Source: Nocardia aobensis NBRC 100429 (GTDB lineage: Bacteria > Actinomycetota > Actinomycetes > Mycobacteriales > Mycobacteriaceae). From it: 64,000 bases of DNA. The stretch is taken from positions 1-64,000 of the forward strand of contig NZ_BAFQ01000297.1 in the NCBI RefSeq assembly GCF_000308375.1. Direction: 5' to 3'. This document shows positions 1 through 8,429 of the stretch, in pieces; position 1 is the stretch's first letter; each line of letters starts with the position of its first letter. The notes beneath the pieces are model-generated. The model was not told where the DNA came from. It worked only from the letters and a program-made list of their open reading frames with translations, and made no database searches. The position numbers and the translations under genes are program-made.

Positions 1-90
1 CCCGACGGATCCGATCTGAGCGCGTTCGCCGGCAGTCTCGCTCAGGTTCTGCAACGCGTGCTCGGCCGGCTACAGGGAGGCCATCGATGA
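1..90 (+). CDS. C-terminal end of upstream Mce-operon protein (partial)
   Basis: The first 90 bases are open in frame 1 and encode 29 residues (ending LQGGHR) before a TGA at 88-90. The stop overlaps the next start codon as ATGA, so the two are translationally coupled. From the usual mceA-F order this should be the end of the fifth Mce protein (MceE or LprK-like lipoprotein), but too little is visible to confirm a family. The rest lies outside the window. Confidence 0.6.
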   Translation, partial: PDGSDLSAFAGSLAQVLQRVLGRLQGGHR

Positions 91-1343
91 AGCCCTCGGT
101 GCGTACGCGGGTCACGAACGCCGCGATCCGCGCGGTCGGCGACCTCGACGAACTGCTCGACCTGGGCGCCTGGATTCTCGTGCGCCTCGGTGAGTGGGCC
201 CGCCGCCACGTCGTGGCCTTCTCCACCGCCGGGCTGATCGTGCTGCTGATGGCCGGCACCGGATATCTCACCGTGGGCGTGGTCGGCGCCAACCCGCTGC
301 GTCAGGTCTACACCGTGCGGGTGCAGCTGGCCGAGTCCGGAGGTCTGTTGCCCCGCAACGACGTCACCTTCCGCGGGGTACGGGTCGGCACCGTCCACGC
401 CGTCGAACCGGCCGGAGCCGGCGTCGTCGCCCTCGCCGCCATCGATTCCTCGGTCCGCATTCCCGCCGGCGGTACGGTGGCGGTGGCACGACTGTCGGCG
501 GCGGGAGAGCAGTACCTCGACTTCCGGCCCGTTTCCGACGGCGCGCCCTACCTGCGCGACGGCGCGGTCGTCGACGTCGCCGCCACCTCGACACCGGTCA
601 CGATCAACGAATTCCTCAGCAACACAAGCGCATTCGTCTCGGGGCTGAATCCGCGGCGCCTCGATGGCATCATCGCCGAACTCGACAAAGCCCTCGCCGG
701 CGGCCCCGACCGGCTCCGCACGGTGATCAGCGGTCTCAGTCACGCCATGGCCGGCCTGACCGACCTGCTGCCCCAGACCCGCAGCCTGATCGAACATCTC
801 GAGGTGATCGCCGAGACCACCTCGCACGCGCAACCGGATCTGGCCACACTCGTAGCGGGTTCCAGCGAACTGTTCAGGCAATTCAGCGACGCCGACGACG
901 AACTGAAGCGACTGCTCGACACCGGGCCCGGCCGGCTCGCGACCCTGGGCGGGGTGGTCGCCGAAACCACCGACCCCGTCACCAACCTGGTCACCAACTT
1001 CCTCGCCATCACCCGCGCCGCCCGGCTGCGCACCCCCGCCCTGCGAGCGCTGTTCCCGGAGCTGAGGGCCGGCACGGGTGCCATGGGTGTTCCCGTGCAC
1101 GACAACGCCTTTCACACCCTGATGGACATCTGGCCTCGTCCCACGTGTGAGTACGACAGCATCCCCGTGTCTCCGGTGCGGCTCAGCGACGGCAGGGCCC
1201 GCCTCTACAACTACTGCGTCACCACCGATCCGGGCATGCAGATCCGCGGCAGCGCCAACGCCCCGCGCCCGGATGCCGGTGCCACCGCGGCGCCGCCGGG
1301 CGCCGACCCCGACGCACAGACCCCGCCCCTGCTGCCGAAGTGA
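87..1343 (+). CDS. MCE family protein, MceF-like (last Mce subunit of the operon)
   Basis: 418 aa. Mce proteins are substrate-binding subunits of lipid or sterol importers that work with YrbE permeases and an MceG ATPase; they are anchored in the membrane and span the envelope. A basic N-terminus is followed by one membrane segment at about residues 43-65, then the MCE/MlaD domain from about residue 75 (YTVRVQLAESGGLLPRNDV, with the VTFRGVRVGTV strand), then a long helical region and a Pro/Ala-rich tail. A GGGAGG ribosome site precedes ATG 87, and the start overlaps the upstream stop. The start of the next gene region follows at once, so it is operonic. Single-TM topology and position as last Mce gene fit MceF. 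Confidence 0.88.
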   Translation: MKPSVRTRVTNAAIRAVGDLDELLDLGAWILVRLGEWARRHVVAFSTAGLIVLLMAGTGYLTVGVVGANPLRQVYTVRVQLAESGGLLPRNDVTFRGVRVGTVHAVEPAGAGVVALAAIDSSVRIPAGGTVAVARLSAAGEQYLDFRPVSDGAPYLRDGAVVDVAATSTPVTINEFLSNTSAFVSGLNPRRLDGIIAELDKALAGGPDRLRTVISGLSHAMAGLTDLLPQTRSLIEHLEVIAETTSHAQPDLATLVAGSSELFRQFSDADDELKRLLDTGPGRLATLGGVVAETTDPVTNLVTNFLAITRAARLRTPALRALFPELRAGTGAMGVPVHDNAFHTLMDIWPRPTCEYDSIPVSPVRLSDGRARLYNYCVTTDPGMQIRGSANAPRPDAGATAAPPGADPDAQTPPLLPK

Positions 1344-1372
1344 GCAGAAACCCATCACACGAAGGAACCACG

Positions 1373-1957
1373 ATGACCTCGGACTCCGAGCGGACGACGA
1401 CTCCCGCCGAACCCGTCACCGAACCCGCGGACGGTGATTCCACCACACCCCGGCAGCGCGGAAAGTGGTTGCGCCGCAGCGCATCCGCCCTCGCGGCGAC
1501 GTGCGCCGTCGCGGCCGCGGCCTGTGCGGTGGTGTTCGGCACGAAATACGAGCAGGCCGATGCCCATGCCGAGGCCCGCGAGCAAGCACACCAGGCCGCG
1601 TGCGCTTTCGGCCCCATCCTGGCCACCTACGATTCCACGACGATCGATGCGTACTTCGCCGCGGTGCTCGACCACGCCACCGGTGACTGGAAAAAGGAAT
1701 TCGACGCCACCAGCAAAGATCTTCGCGACGTCCTCACCCAGGGCCACGTGGTCGCGACAGCGGGAACCGTCCACTGTGCGATCGGATCCAACACCGACAC
1801 CACCGCCGAGGCGATCCTCATCATCGACCAATCGATCACGAGCGTCGGCACCCAGGGCCAACCCCGCCACGGTCAGCTCGCCCTCACACTGACCCTGCAG
1901 AAGAGCGGAAACCGTTGGCTGATCGGCAAACTCGACTCCCCCGCCCTGCAACCCTGA
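1373..1957 (+). CDS. Mce-associated membrane protein (Mam-like)
   Basis: 194 aa. Such proteins follow the mceF gene in actinobacterial mce operons and are thought to stabilise or assist the transporter. The first 35 residues are polar, then a membrane segment lies at about 38-58 (ASALAATCAVAAAACAVVF), followed by an extracytoplasmic NTF2-like domain with the TYDSTTIDAYFAAVLDHATG and DWKKEFDATS motifs typical of this group. I chose ATG 1373 because GAAGGA lies six bases upstream; a GTG at 1340 overlapping the mceF stop would add eleven residues and is the alternative. Confidence 0.85.
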   Translation: MTSDSERTTTPAEPVTEPADGDSTTPRQRGKWLRRSASALAATCAVAAAACAVVFGTKYEQADAHAEAREQAHQAACAFGPILATYDSTTIDAYFAAVLDHATGDWKKEFDATSKDLRDVLTQGHVVATAGTVHCAIGSNTDTTAEAILIIDQSITSVGTQGQPRHGQLALTLTLQKSGNRWLIGKLDSPALQP

Positions 1958-1977
1958 CGACCACGCAACACTCGAAC

Positions 1978-2004
1978 GCCCGGCGGCACAAGGTGCCACC
2001 GGGC
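1978..2004. terminator. Hairpin terminator at the end of the mce operon
   Basis: Twelve-base-pair stem with one mismatch and a 3-nt loop (GCCCGGCGGCAC / GTGCCACCGGGC), 21 bp after the mce-associated gene and 29 bp from the end of the convergent gene at 2033. It is placed to stop transcription from both sides. There is no long T-run. Confidence 0.65.
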
Positions 2005-2032
2005 CCTTCATGTCCCGAGCCGTTTCCTCCGG

Positions 2033-2260
2033 TCACTTCAGGGTGATGTCGGAAATCACCAGCGGCGGCCACGCGATTATTTCTCCGATGACGGAAAAGA
2101 GTTTGTCGAACCCGTGCAGCTCACCCAGATGATCGTGGTGAGTCCACAGCCAGATCAGGCCGATGCCGAAGTACGGAATGCCGACCACGACAGCTGCCAT
2201 GATCGCGAGATACAGCATCTGGCGGAAACTCAGCTGCCGATCGAGAAATTCTGTCAACAC
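2033..2260 (-). CDS. Small membrane protein of unknown function
   Basis: 75 aa. One strong hydrophobic segment at about residues 15-40 (MLYLAIMAAVVVGIPYFGI) and a weaker C-terminal one (VIGEIIAWPPLVISDI) suggest one or two membrane passes. It starts 15 bp after the MpaB-type oxygenase gene in the same direction, so it is probably the second gene of that operon. I do not recognise a family; the hydrophobic pattern and gene pairing support a real gene. Confidence 0.7.
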   Translation of the reverse strand: MLTEFLDRQLSFRQMLYLAIMAAVVVGIPYFGIGLIWLWTHHDHLGELHGFDKLFSVIGEIIAWPPLVISDITLK

Positions 2261-2275
2261 GCTTACTCCCCGCTC

Positions 2276-3349
2276 TCAGGCCATCCGACCGAGGATGGGT
2301 TCGGATTCGATGAGCCCCTCGTCACCGGGTGCCAGCCCTTTGTTCAACACCCGGTTGCGCTGCTTTTCACGCAGCTCATGATGCGCCGCAGCGGGAATCG
2401 CATACCCGTACCGCTTCTGCGCCTCTCGCGGCGTCGTCGTCACGGGAGCCACCGGCGCGATCTTCATCAACACCGGCGCCGCGATATCGACCGTCATGGG
2501 AGACAAGAAACGCAGGAGCACGATCTGGAGCCACACATTCATGCTGATCAGGGTGACTATCGCGCTGATCGGCGGAACGATCAGCAGATCCAGCCCCCGG
2601 TTGGTCGGCAAGCCGGCCATCTCCCGCATCCACCGCGGCATCGTGGCCAGCGTCGCGCGCCGCAGGAACGCTGCCACGATCGTGAAGAACGGCCTGACCA
2701 CGAACGGCATCGGCGGCAGCATCACATCCGCTCGCAGCAGGTGCCGCATGGCCTTTCGCGCGATGTCGGAACCGATCAACTCCGGCCGAATTCGTTCGAA
2801 ATATTCCCGGACGCCCTCCCGGGTCCTCGGTACATCGGCGGGGTCGCACGTCTGCAACTCGGCAGCGCGAGCGCACTCCTCCCAGAACTGATTCTCCTCG
2901 GCCTCCGACAGCCGCCCGGGACCGTACTTCTCGTAGGTGATCAATATCGAATGCCACGCGGTCAGATGAATCCACAACTGCGACTGCGGATCGTTGGCGT
3001 CGTAGATGCCGCCCGTCACCGGATCGATACCCACCGCCTTGGAATGCACCTTGACGAGCACGTCGGCCGCCTTCGCCGTCGACCGGCTGTCACCGAACAA
3101 GACCATCGCGAAATACCGCAGTGTCCGGTCGTAGCGAGTTCGCGGCCGACTGTAGATGGCACTGGTCTTGTCCACCGCCGCGATCAGCGCCGGATCGAGC
3201 TCTTCGATCACCACGGCTCGCTGGAAGCCGAGCGACAAACTCGTCGGATAACTCCACACCTTCCATGCGACGGAGTCGGGTCCGAAGAAGCCGTAATCCT
3301 CCGGCGGCTCCACCTCGGGCAGAAACAGCCATTCACGCAGCGTCGCCAT
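2276..3349 (-). CDS. MpaB/Lcp-type oxygenase (DUF2236 family)
   Basis: 357 aa. The family includes fungal MpaB, an oxygenase that cleaves a prenyl chain, and rubber oxygenase Lcp, both haem-b enzymes. Family features seen here are the RYDRTLRYFAMVLFGD stretch (about 97-112), a conserved His in VKVHSKAVGI, YDANDPQSQLWIHL, and hydrophobic C-terminal helices that may bind the membrane. ATG 3349 has AAGGAG five bases upstream; a GTG one codon earlier is too close to it. Two tandem palindromes lie just upstream, so a TetR-type repressor probably controls it. The substrate is unknown. Confidence 0.85.
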   Translation of the reverse strand: MATLREWLFLPEVEPPEDYGFFGPDSVAWKVWSYPTSLSLGFQRAVVIEELDPALIAAVDKTSAIYSRPRTRYDRTLRYFAMVLFGDSRSTAKAADVLVKVHSKAVGIDPVTGGIYDANDPQSQLWIHLTAWHSILITYEKYGPGRLSEAEENQFWEECARAAELQTCDPADVPRTREGVREYFERIRPELIGSDIARKAMRHLLRADVMLPPMPFVVRPFFTIVAAFLRRATLATMPRWMREMAGLPTNRGLDLLIVPPISAIVTLISMNVWLQIVLLRFLSPMTVDIAAPVLMKIAPVAPVTTTPREAQKRYGYAIPAAAHHELREKQRNRVLNKGLAPGDEGLIESEPILGRMA

Positions 3350-3362
3350 CACAGCTCCTTTT

Positions 3363-3398
3363 CTACGGTTGCGTAGAGTGTTTTCTACGCTTGCGTAG
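3363..3398. promoter_or_regulatory. Two tandem operator palindromes upstream of the MpaB-type gene
   Basis: CTACGGTTGCGTAG (3363-3376) and CTACGCTTGCGTAG (3385-3398) are 14-bp inverted repeats spaced 22 bp start to start, about two helical turns. The second is perfect over six-base arms. They lie 14-49 bp upstream of the oxygenase start, where a repressor would block transcription. The regulator is not identified; the nearest TetR gene (3689-4369) has a different palindrome at its own promoter. Confidence 0.65.
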
Positions 3399-3688
3399 GA
3401 ATGCTAGGGGCGGCATTCCGCGACGTCAATAGGTGTATAGGGGCGGGGCCTACGCTCGGAAGAAGTTCGCCGTGGTCACGCTTCGTAGATGACAGCGGAG
3501 CCGATTCCGTGCCTGAAGATGCCAACAAGGCGGGCGGCCGCGCCCCATTCGCCGCTTCGAGCGACCACTCGCCGAGAGGCGCATGTCGGACGTCGGCCCA
3601 CCAACTCGAACGCCGTCAGGTAAGCACCTGGCGCCGTTCGGCGTCGAGCGAAATCGGCATCCCCCGCACGCGTGAGCGAAAACCTTTG

Positions 3689-4369
3689 TCAGGCATCGGG
3701 TTCGGCAGATCGCCCATCATCCTCGGCCGGATCGACGTCCACCGACCCTTGTCGCCGCAGTCGCAGAGCCAGCTCGACATGTCCGTTGTCGAGCAGGAAC
3801 CCCAGAAACAGCGCACGGAACGCCGCATGCACCGAATCCGGCGGCAGCGTGCCCGGGACGGCCATTTCGTGCAGCGCCAACCCGTGCGCCAGGGCGGTGA
3901 ATGCCGGTGCGGCCGTGTCGGGTTCCGGCGATCCGGCCGCGCGAACGCCCGCGGCGGCGGCACGGCGTGCGGCATCCAGTGCCCGCGCGGCGGCGTCGCG
4001 GAACTCCGGGTGCCGCGCGGCGTGCAGATAGGCCTCGAACAACGCCGGTGTCTCCGGCGAGCGCGGGGTCGCGGCCGACGACAGCGCGGCGGCGATCTCG
4101 TCGGGTGTGCTGTGCGCCTCGGCCAGCGCCTCGGCGAGCGCGACCTGGGTATCGGCGTCGGCGTCGGTGTAGACGCGCAGCGCTTCCTCGGTCAGCGCGT
4201 CGATCGAGTCGAAGAAGTAGCCGACGGTGGTGAGCGGCAGGCCGGCTCTTTCGGTGACCGCGCGGTGGGTCACTCCGGCCACACCCACGGCCGCGGTGAC
4301 CTCGACAGCGGCCGCGAGCAGGGCTTCGCGGCGAGCCTGAGCGCTGGGGCGGTGGCGGCGCGGAGTCAC
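3689..4369 (-). CDS. TetR family transcriptional regulator
   Basis: 226 aa from the GTG at 4369. An N-terminal TetR DNA-binding domain (about residues 12-58) shows the helix-turn-helix GVTHRAVTERAGLPLTTVGY followed by FFDSIDALTEEAL. The C-terminal half is an Ala-rich helical ligand-binding domain without a recognisable subfamily. It is divergent from the amidase gene at 4452, with a CTGTAA palindrome between them, so it probably represses itself and the amidase. Another GTG lies three codons upstream; reading through to an ATG at 4453 would overlap the amidase start and is unlikely. Confidence 0.83.
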   Translation of the reverse strand: MTPRRHRPSAQARREALLAAAVEVTAAVGVAGVTHRAVTERAGLPLTTVGYFFDSIDALTEEALRVYTDADADTQVALAEALAEAHSTPDEIAAALSSAATPRSPETPALFEAYLHAARHPEFRDAAARALDAARRAAAAGVRAAGSPEPDTAAPAFTALAHGLALHEMAVPGTLPPDSVHAAFRALFLGFLLDNGHVELALRLRRQGSVDVDPAEDDGRSAEPDA

Positions 4370-4390
4370 GCGGCCCACCCTAGGCCATCT

Positions 4391-4440
4391 CTGTAACTCC
4401 TTACAGTTTCCCTCTGGGCAGAGTCTGTAAATTCTTCTAG
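4391..4440. promoter_or_regulatory. TetR operator region between the regulator and the amidase
   Basis: A perfect 6-bp-arm palindrome, CTGTAACTCCTTACAG, lies at 4391-4406, and an imperfect second copy, CTGTAAATTCTTCTAG, at 4425-4440. They are 34 bp apart between the divergent starts (4369 and 4452). They are good candidates for binding by the TetR at 3689-4369. Confidence 0.6.
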
Positions 4441-4451
4441 ACTCAGCCGCC

Positions 4452-5873
4452 ATGACGTCCCTTCACGCATTCCGCGACGATGCGCTCGGCGAGCACGACG
4501 CGGTCGCCCTCGCCGGACTGGTCCGCGACGGCTCGGTCAGCCCGCAGGAACTCGCCGCCGCCGCCATCGAGCGGGCGCGCGCGGTCGACCCGCAACTCGA
4601 CGCCGTCGCCTGCGCGATCTACGACGCTCCGCGCTACCACTCGCGCTCCGATGCCGACCTCTACGGCGTGCCGACATTCGTGAAGGACAATTCCGACGTC
4701 GCGGGCCTGCCGACCAACCACGGCAGCGAGGCGTTCCGGGCGCGGCCCGCCGCGAAGAACGGCGCCTACACCGACCAGTTGCTCGGCACCGGGCTGACGC
4801 TGCTCGGTAAATCGCGATTGCCGGAGTTCGGCTTCAACGCCACCACCGAATTCATGACCGAACCGCCCGTACGCAATCCGTGGGATCTGGACCGCTCGGT
4901 CGGCGCCTCGTCCGGCGGGTCGGCCGCACTCGTCGCGGCGGGCGTGGTCCCGATCGCGCACGCCAACGACGGCGGCGGATCCATCCGCATCCCCGCCGCA
5001 TGCGGCGGACTCGTCGGACTCAAGCCGAGCCGCGGCCGCCACATCGACGGCGAACAGGTGCGGAGCCTGCCGATCCGCATGATCTCCGAAGGCGTGCTCA
5101 CCCGTACCGTACGTGACACCGCGGCATTCGTCGCCGCGGCCGAGAATGTCTGGCGCAACCCGAAACTCGCCCCCATCGGCGAAGTCCGAGGCCCGGCGCG
5201 ACGACGGCTGCGAGTCGGTCTGGTCATGCACAGCGTCACCGGCGCCGAGGTCGACGCACCCACCCGGGCCGCGGTCGAGCACACCGCCACGCTGCTGGAA
5301 AAGGCCGGGCACGTCGTCGAACCGATCGCGCTCCCGGTCACCGAGGAGTTCGCCGCCGATTTCGTCCAATACTGGGCGCTGCTGGCCGACCTCGCGGTGA
5401 GCACGGGCAAGCTCATCCTGGATCGCTCGTTCGACGCCGCCGCCACCGACGGACTCACGCGCGGACTACGCGCCCATCACCGTCGCAACCTGCACCGCAC
5501 ACCGGCGGCACTGCGCCGGCTGCGACGCATCCCGGCCACCTACGCGCGAATGTTCACCCACCTGGAAGTCGTTGTGTCGCCGGTACTCTCGCACACGACG
5601 CCGCCGCTGGGCCACATCGCACCGACGGTCCCCTTCCCCGAACTCATCGACCGGCTCACCCGCTACGTCAGCTATACGCCGGTGAACAACATCGCGGGCA
5701 CCCCGGCCGTCTCGCTCCCCATGGGCCGCACCCCCGACGGCCTGCCGGTCGGCGTGCAACTGTCGGCCGCATACGGCGACGAGCGCACACTGATCGAACT
5801 GGCCTACCTCCTCGAAGCCGAACAACCCTTCCCCCGCATCCAGGAGCAGGCGGCGAACTCCTCACCTCGGTGA
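4452..5873 (+). CDS. Amidase, amidase-signature family
   Basis: 473 aa, normal for the family. These cytoplasmic hydrolases cleave amides with a Ser-cisSer-Lys triad. The likely Lys is in GVPTFVKDNSDVAG (about residue 80), and the Gly/Ser-rich signature GASSGGSAALVAAGVVPIAH with HANDGGGSIRIPAACGGLVG (about 150-195) carries the two serines. The C-terminal NNIAGTPAVSLPMGRTPDGLPVGVQL block is also typical. The overall pattern resembles 6-aminohexanoate cyclic-dimer hydrolase (NylA) homologues, but the substrate cannot be told. Divergent from and probably repressed by the neighbouring TetR. Confidence 0.88.
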   Translation: MTSLHAFRDDALGEHDAVALAGLVRDGSVSPQELAAAAIERARAVDPQLDAVACAIYDAPRYHSRSDADLYGVPTFVKDNSDVAGLPTNHGSEAFRARPAAKNGAYTDQLLGTGLTLLGKSRLPEFGFNATTEFMTEPPVRNPWDLDRSVGASSGGSAALVAAGVVPIAHANDGGGSIRIPAACGGLVGLKPSRGRHIDGEQVRSLPIRMISEGVLTRTVRDTAAFVAAAENVWRNPKLAPIGEVRGPARRRLRVGLVMHSVTGAEVDAPTRAAVEHTATLLEKAGHVVEPIALPVTEEFAADFVQYWALLADLAVSTGKLILDRSFDAAATDGLTRGLRAHHRRNLHRTPAALRRLRRIPATYARMFTHLEVVVSPVLSHTTPPLGHIAPTVPFPELIDRLTRYVSYTPVNNIAGTPAVSLPMGRTPDGLPVGVQLSAAYGDERTLIELAYLLEAEQPFPRIQEQAANSSPR

Positions 5874-6213
5874 TGTCCCGATCGTTCCCGACTTCTCAGC
5901 GACCCGCGGCAGCAAACCCGCCGCGCGCAGTGGCGGCATGCCGTTCGTCGACTCGGTGCACCCTCGGTGACGTGGAGGGAAACGTCGATCGAATACTTCC
6001 GCCCAACCGGCGATTGTGATTCGAATCCGAGCGCTGAAGGTTTGCTGACGATAGCGGAGCGGGTAACAGAGAAGTGCGGCCGACGTCCTGCCCGGCGCCG
6101 GCCCGCGCGTAGGCCGACGGCATGACGGGCTGCGCGAAAGTCGTTGCGATGCCGCCGGGCCGATCGCCACCCCGGCGGCATCGCTTCGTTCGGCGACACG
6201 AGTCTGGCGTCGG
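5874..6213. other. Intergenic region without a gene
   Basis: 340 bp between the ends of the amidase and the convergent PPOX-like gene. I see no coding pattern on either strand. The only clear structure is the hairpin at 6146-6184. Confidence 0.6.
6146..6184 (-). terminator. Hairpin terminator downstream of the PPOX-like gene
   Basis: A perfect 14-bp stem (6146-6159 with 6171-6184, GCGATGCCGCCGGG and its complement) and an 11-nt loop, 30 bp after the end of the gene at 6214-6738. Confidence 0.65.
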
Positions 6214-6738
6214 TCAGGGCGACGGTGGCAGCATCCGGGACGGAGACTCCTGCACCGTGACGAGAACGACGACGTCGCCGTAGGGGGCATTTCCCCGCGC
6301 CAGCCGGTGGCCGAACTTCGCCAGCGGAATTCGCCACCGATACTTGGCCTCGATCTCGGCCTGAACGAACGACACCAGCGTGCCCGCGGTCACCACCTGC
6401 GCGTGTCCCTGGCGCTGGTGGGATCCCAGCGCCGGATGACCGCGCCAATCACCGGCCTGGACCAGCACCCGGCCGTCGCGCACCAGATCGCCGGCTTCCG
6501 GCGTCCGCGACGAGATACGAAACGCCAACTGGCCGAACCCGATAGGAACGACCAGCCGCGGGACGGTCACCAACTGCTGCGGGCCGGCGACGCGGGTGAC
6601 GAGCACCGTCTTCGCCTCATGCCACTCGCTCGCGGCCCCGGTCACCGGGACCGGGCGGGCCGAGGTCGCCCGCGCGACCGGGACGGGCCGTGCGAGCCGA
6701 AGGGGTGCGGTGGGAATATCGGTCAGGGTGTCTGTCAT
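6214..6738 (-). CDS. PPOX-like (flavin/F420-binding split-barrel) protein
   Basis: 174 aa. A Pro/Arg-rich N-terminus of about 30 residues precedes a region resembling the pyridoxamine-phosphate-oxidase split barrel: VTVPRLVVPIGFGQLAFRI, then DGRVLVQAGDWRGHPALGSH and an ending of NAPYGDVVVLVTVQE. In actinobacteria such proteins often bind F420 or FMN and reduce small molecules. GGAGAGGAG precedes the ATG. No operon partner. The family call rests on strand pattern rather than a diagnostic motif. Confidence 0.6.
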   Translation of the reverse strand: MTDTLTDIPTAPLRLARPVPVARATSARPVPVTGAASEWHEAKTVLVTRVAGPQQLVTVPRLVVPIGFGQLAFRISSRTPEAGDLVRDGRVLVQAGDWRGHPALGSHQRQGHAQVVTAGTLVSFVQAEIEAKYRWRIPLAKFGHRLARGNAPYGDVVVLVTVQESPSRMLPPSP

Positions 6739-7065
6739 CGCATTCGCTCCTCTCCGCGACGATTCCGTTCGCTGCTACCACCGCCAAGGTCTGCCGAGGC
6801 CGGCGCGGAACACCAGCCGTGACCGGGAGCAGGGCTCACCGTTCACGATGTGAGAGTGACGAGTCGCCAAGGGATTTCACGCATTCGGCGGCCGGGCCCG
6901 CTCGGTCCTGCACGAGCATCCTTGATCGGCCGATTTCGATAGTGCACGCACATTCGCGCGTCGGCAACGATGCTGGTCACAGCTGGTAGACCTGCCGGGA
7001 AAACCCGCAGCCGACACGAGCCCGCACACCGTGCTCGCGACGGAATCGGCGGCTAAGTTGCCGAT
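6739..7065. other. Divergent intergenic region
   Basis: 327 bp between two divergent genes. It presumably holds both promoters. I could not pick out a convincing -35/-10 pair or an operator palindrome. Confidence 0.4.
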
Positions 7066-7371
7066 ATGGTTCTCGCGCTCGACCCACCCGTGGTCGCCTC
7101 CGCGACCGACACCGGCCTGATCCTCGACATCGCCGGCATCGCCCTCGCCGACCCCCTCGGCCGCGGCGAACCCCACCTACGACTACGCGACGGAACCACG
7201 CTCACCCTGCCCGTGCCGCTGCGCGACTGGGCGATGGCCATGCTCGTCACTCATCATCACCGCGCCGACGCCGAAGTCCCGAGCTTTCCCTGCCGCATCG
7301 AATTCGGCATCCGCGACGGCCACATGTATGCCCGCCCACTGACCGCCGGCGAACACCACGACGTGCCGTAG
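7066..7371 (+). CDS. Hypothetical protein, 101 aa
   Basis: 101 aa with balanced amino-acid use and third-position GC bias like its neighbours. There is no signal peptide or membrane segment. The middle (LRLRDGTTLTLPVPLRDWAM) looks like a small beta-rich domain. No family recognised and no clear ribosome site before the ATG, so it may be leaderless or not real. Confidence 0.45.
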   Translation: MVLALDPPVVASATDTGLILDIAGIALADPLGRGEPHLRLRDGTTLTLPVPLRDWAMAMLVTHHHRADAEVPSFPCRIEFGIRDGHMYARPLTAGEHHDVP

Positions 7372-7467
7372 CTCTGCGAAGGTGCAGCACCGAGGCACCA
7401 CAGGCACGGTGTAGACGAGGCTACGGGGGTAATCGGACGGTGGGGCGGTGAGCGGAAGGAGTTCGAC

Positions 7468-8429
7468 GTGAGTGATATGGCGATCGGGCAGCGGCTCAGA
7501 GACCTTCTCGACGAGGATCCGGACTTGGCCGACGGCCTGGAGCGATCATTGGTGCAGGCGCGTCAGGTCGCCGAGCAAGGGCTGAAGGACGAACTGCTGG
7601 CGGCGTTACCGTGGCCGCAGTCGGTCGCGGAATATATCGACTACATCGATGATTTCGCTCGCTGGGTACCGCGGGAGACCGACTCGCCCGCATGGCGCGC
7701 ACAAGCACCACAGCACCGGTACACCCAGGAGGTCAGCGACCGGCTTTCCCACTTCTTCTGGATCATCGACCAGAAGACGGACGACCATGACACATCCGTG
7801 GCGTAAGGCTCGGACACATTCCGGGAATGGGTCACCGACTTCGCCCGCGACTGGGGCAGCTTTCTCGACACTCCCGAATCCTTCGGGCCGGACGTGCTGA
7901 AATCGTTCGTCGACAATGCTCCGGAATATCACGTGGGCGATTCCATGATCGACGGCAAGCCGAACGCCCCCAGCAGTTCCAGCACCGTTACGGCATCGAC
8001 GACGCCTCGAACATTCCGGCGACGACGATCAAAGGCACGCACAAGTACGGAAATATCGAACCGCTGCTCACCGGCAGCGAATACGCCGCGAAATTCGCCG
8101 GCGGAACCTTTGCCCATTACATGCTGCCGACCAACGCCTATCACCGCTTCCACCTACCGGTGAGCGGTATCGTCAAAGAGTCGTTCGTGACTCACGGGCA
8201 AGCGTTCATGCAGGTCGAGCTGTCCGACCACGGCTTGAAGGGCCAGGACAACGCCGAAACCGGCTTCGAGTTCTTCCAGACCCGCGGCGTGGTCGTCATC
8301 GACACCGCCGAATCGCCCGACGGCGACATCGGAACGGTCGCGGTCGTGTGCGTCGGCATGCAGAACGTCGCATCGGTCACTCTCACCTGCACCCCCGGAA
8401 AACACATGGCCAAGGGAGACGAATTCGGG
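7468..8429 (+). pseudogene. Decayed PsiD-like phosphatidylserine decarboxylase-family gene
   Basis: Three pieces read as one protein of the pyruvoyl-dependent decarboxylase family that includes tryptophan decarboxylase PsiD. The N-terminal domain runs in frame 1 from 7468 (GTG, with AAGGAG upstream) to an in-frame TAA at 7804-7806. The same frame continues (FREWVTDFARDWGSFLDTPE ... SMIDGKPNAPS) to about 7970, where the expected segment with the conserved WLTFNQFFAR-like block is missing and the frame changes. The core then reads YGIDDASNIPATTIKGTHKY ... AYHRFHLPVSG ... GKHMAKGDEFG to 8429. The C-terminal Gly-Ser cleavage motif that forms the pyruvoyl group is absent. A nonsense codon, a deletion with frameshift and a lost active site make it non-functional. 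Confidence 0.8.

Noticed and set aside
42..1358. 438-codon open frame on the minus strand
   Set aside because: Antisense to the MceF-like gene; Gly/Asp/Arg-rich shadow with no domain.
2114..3376. 420-codon open frame on the plus strand
   Set aside because: Antisense to the MpaB-type oxygenase; His/Arg/Gln-rich composition typical of a shadow.
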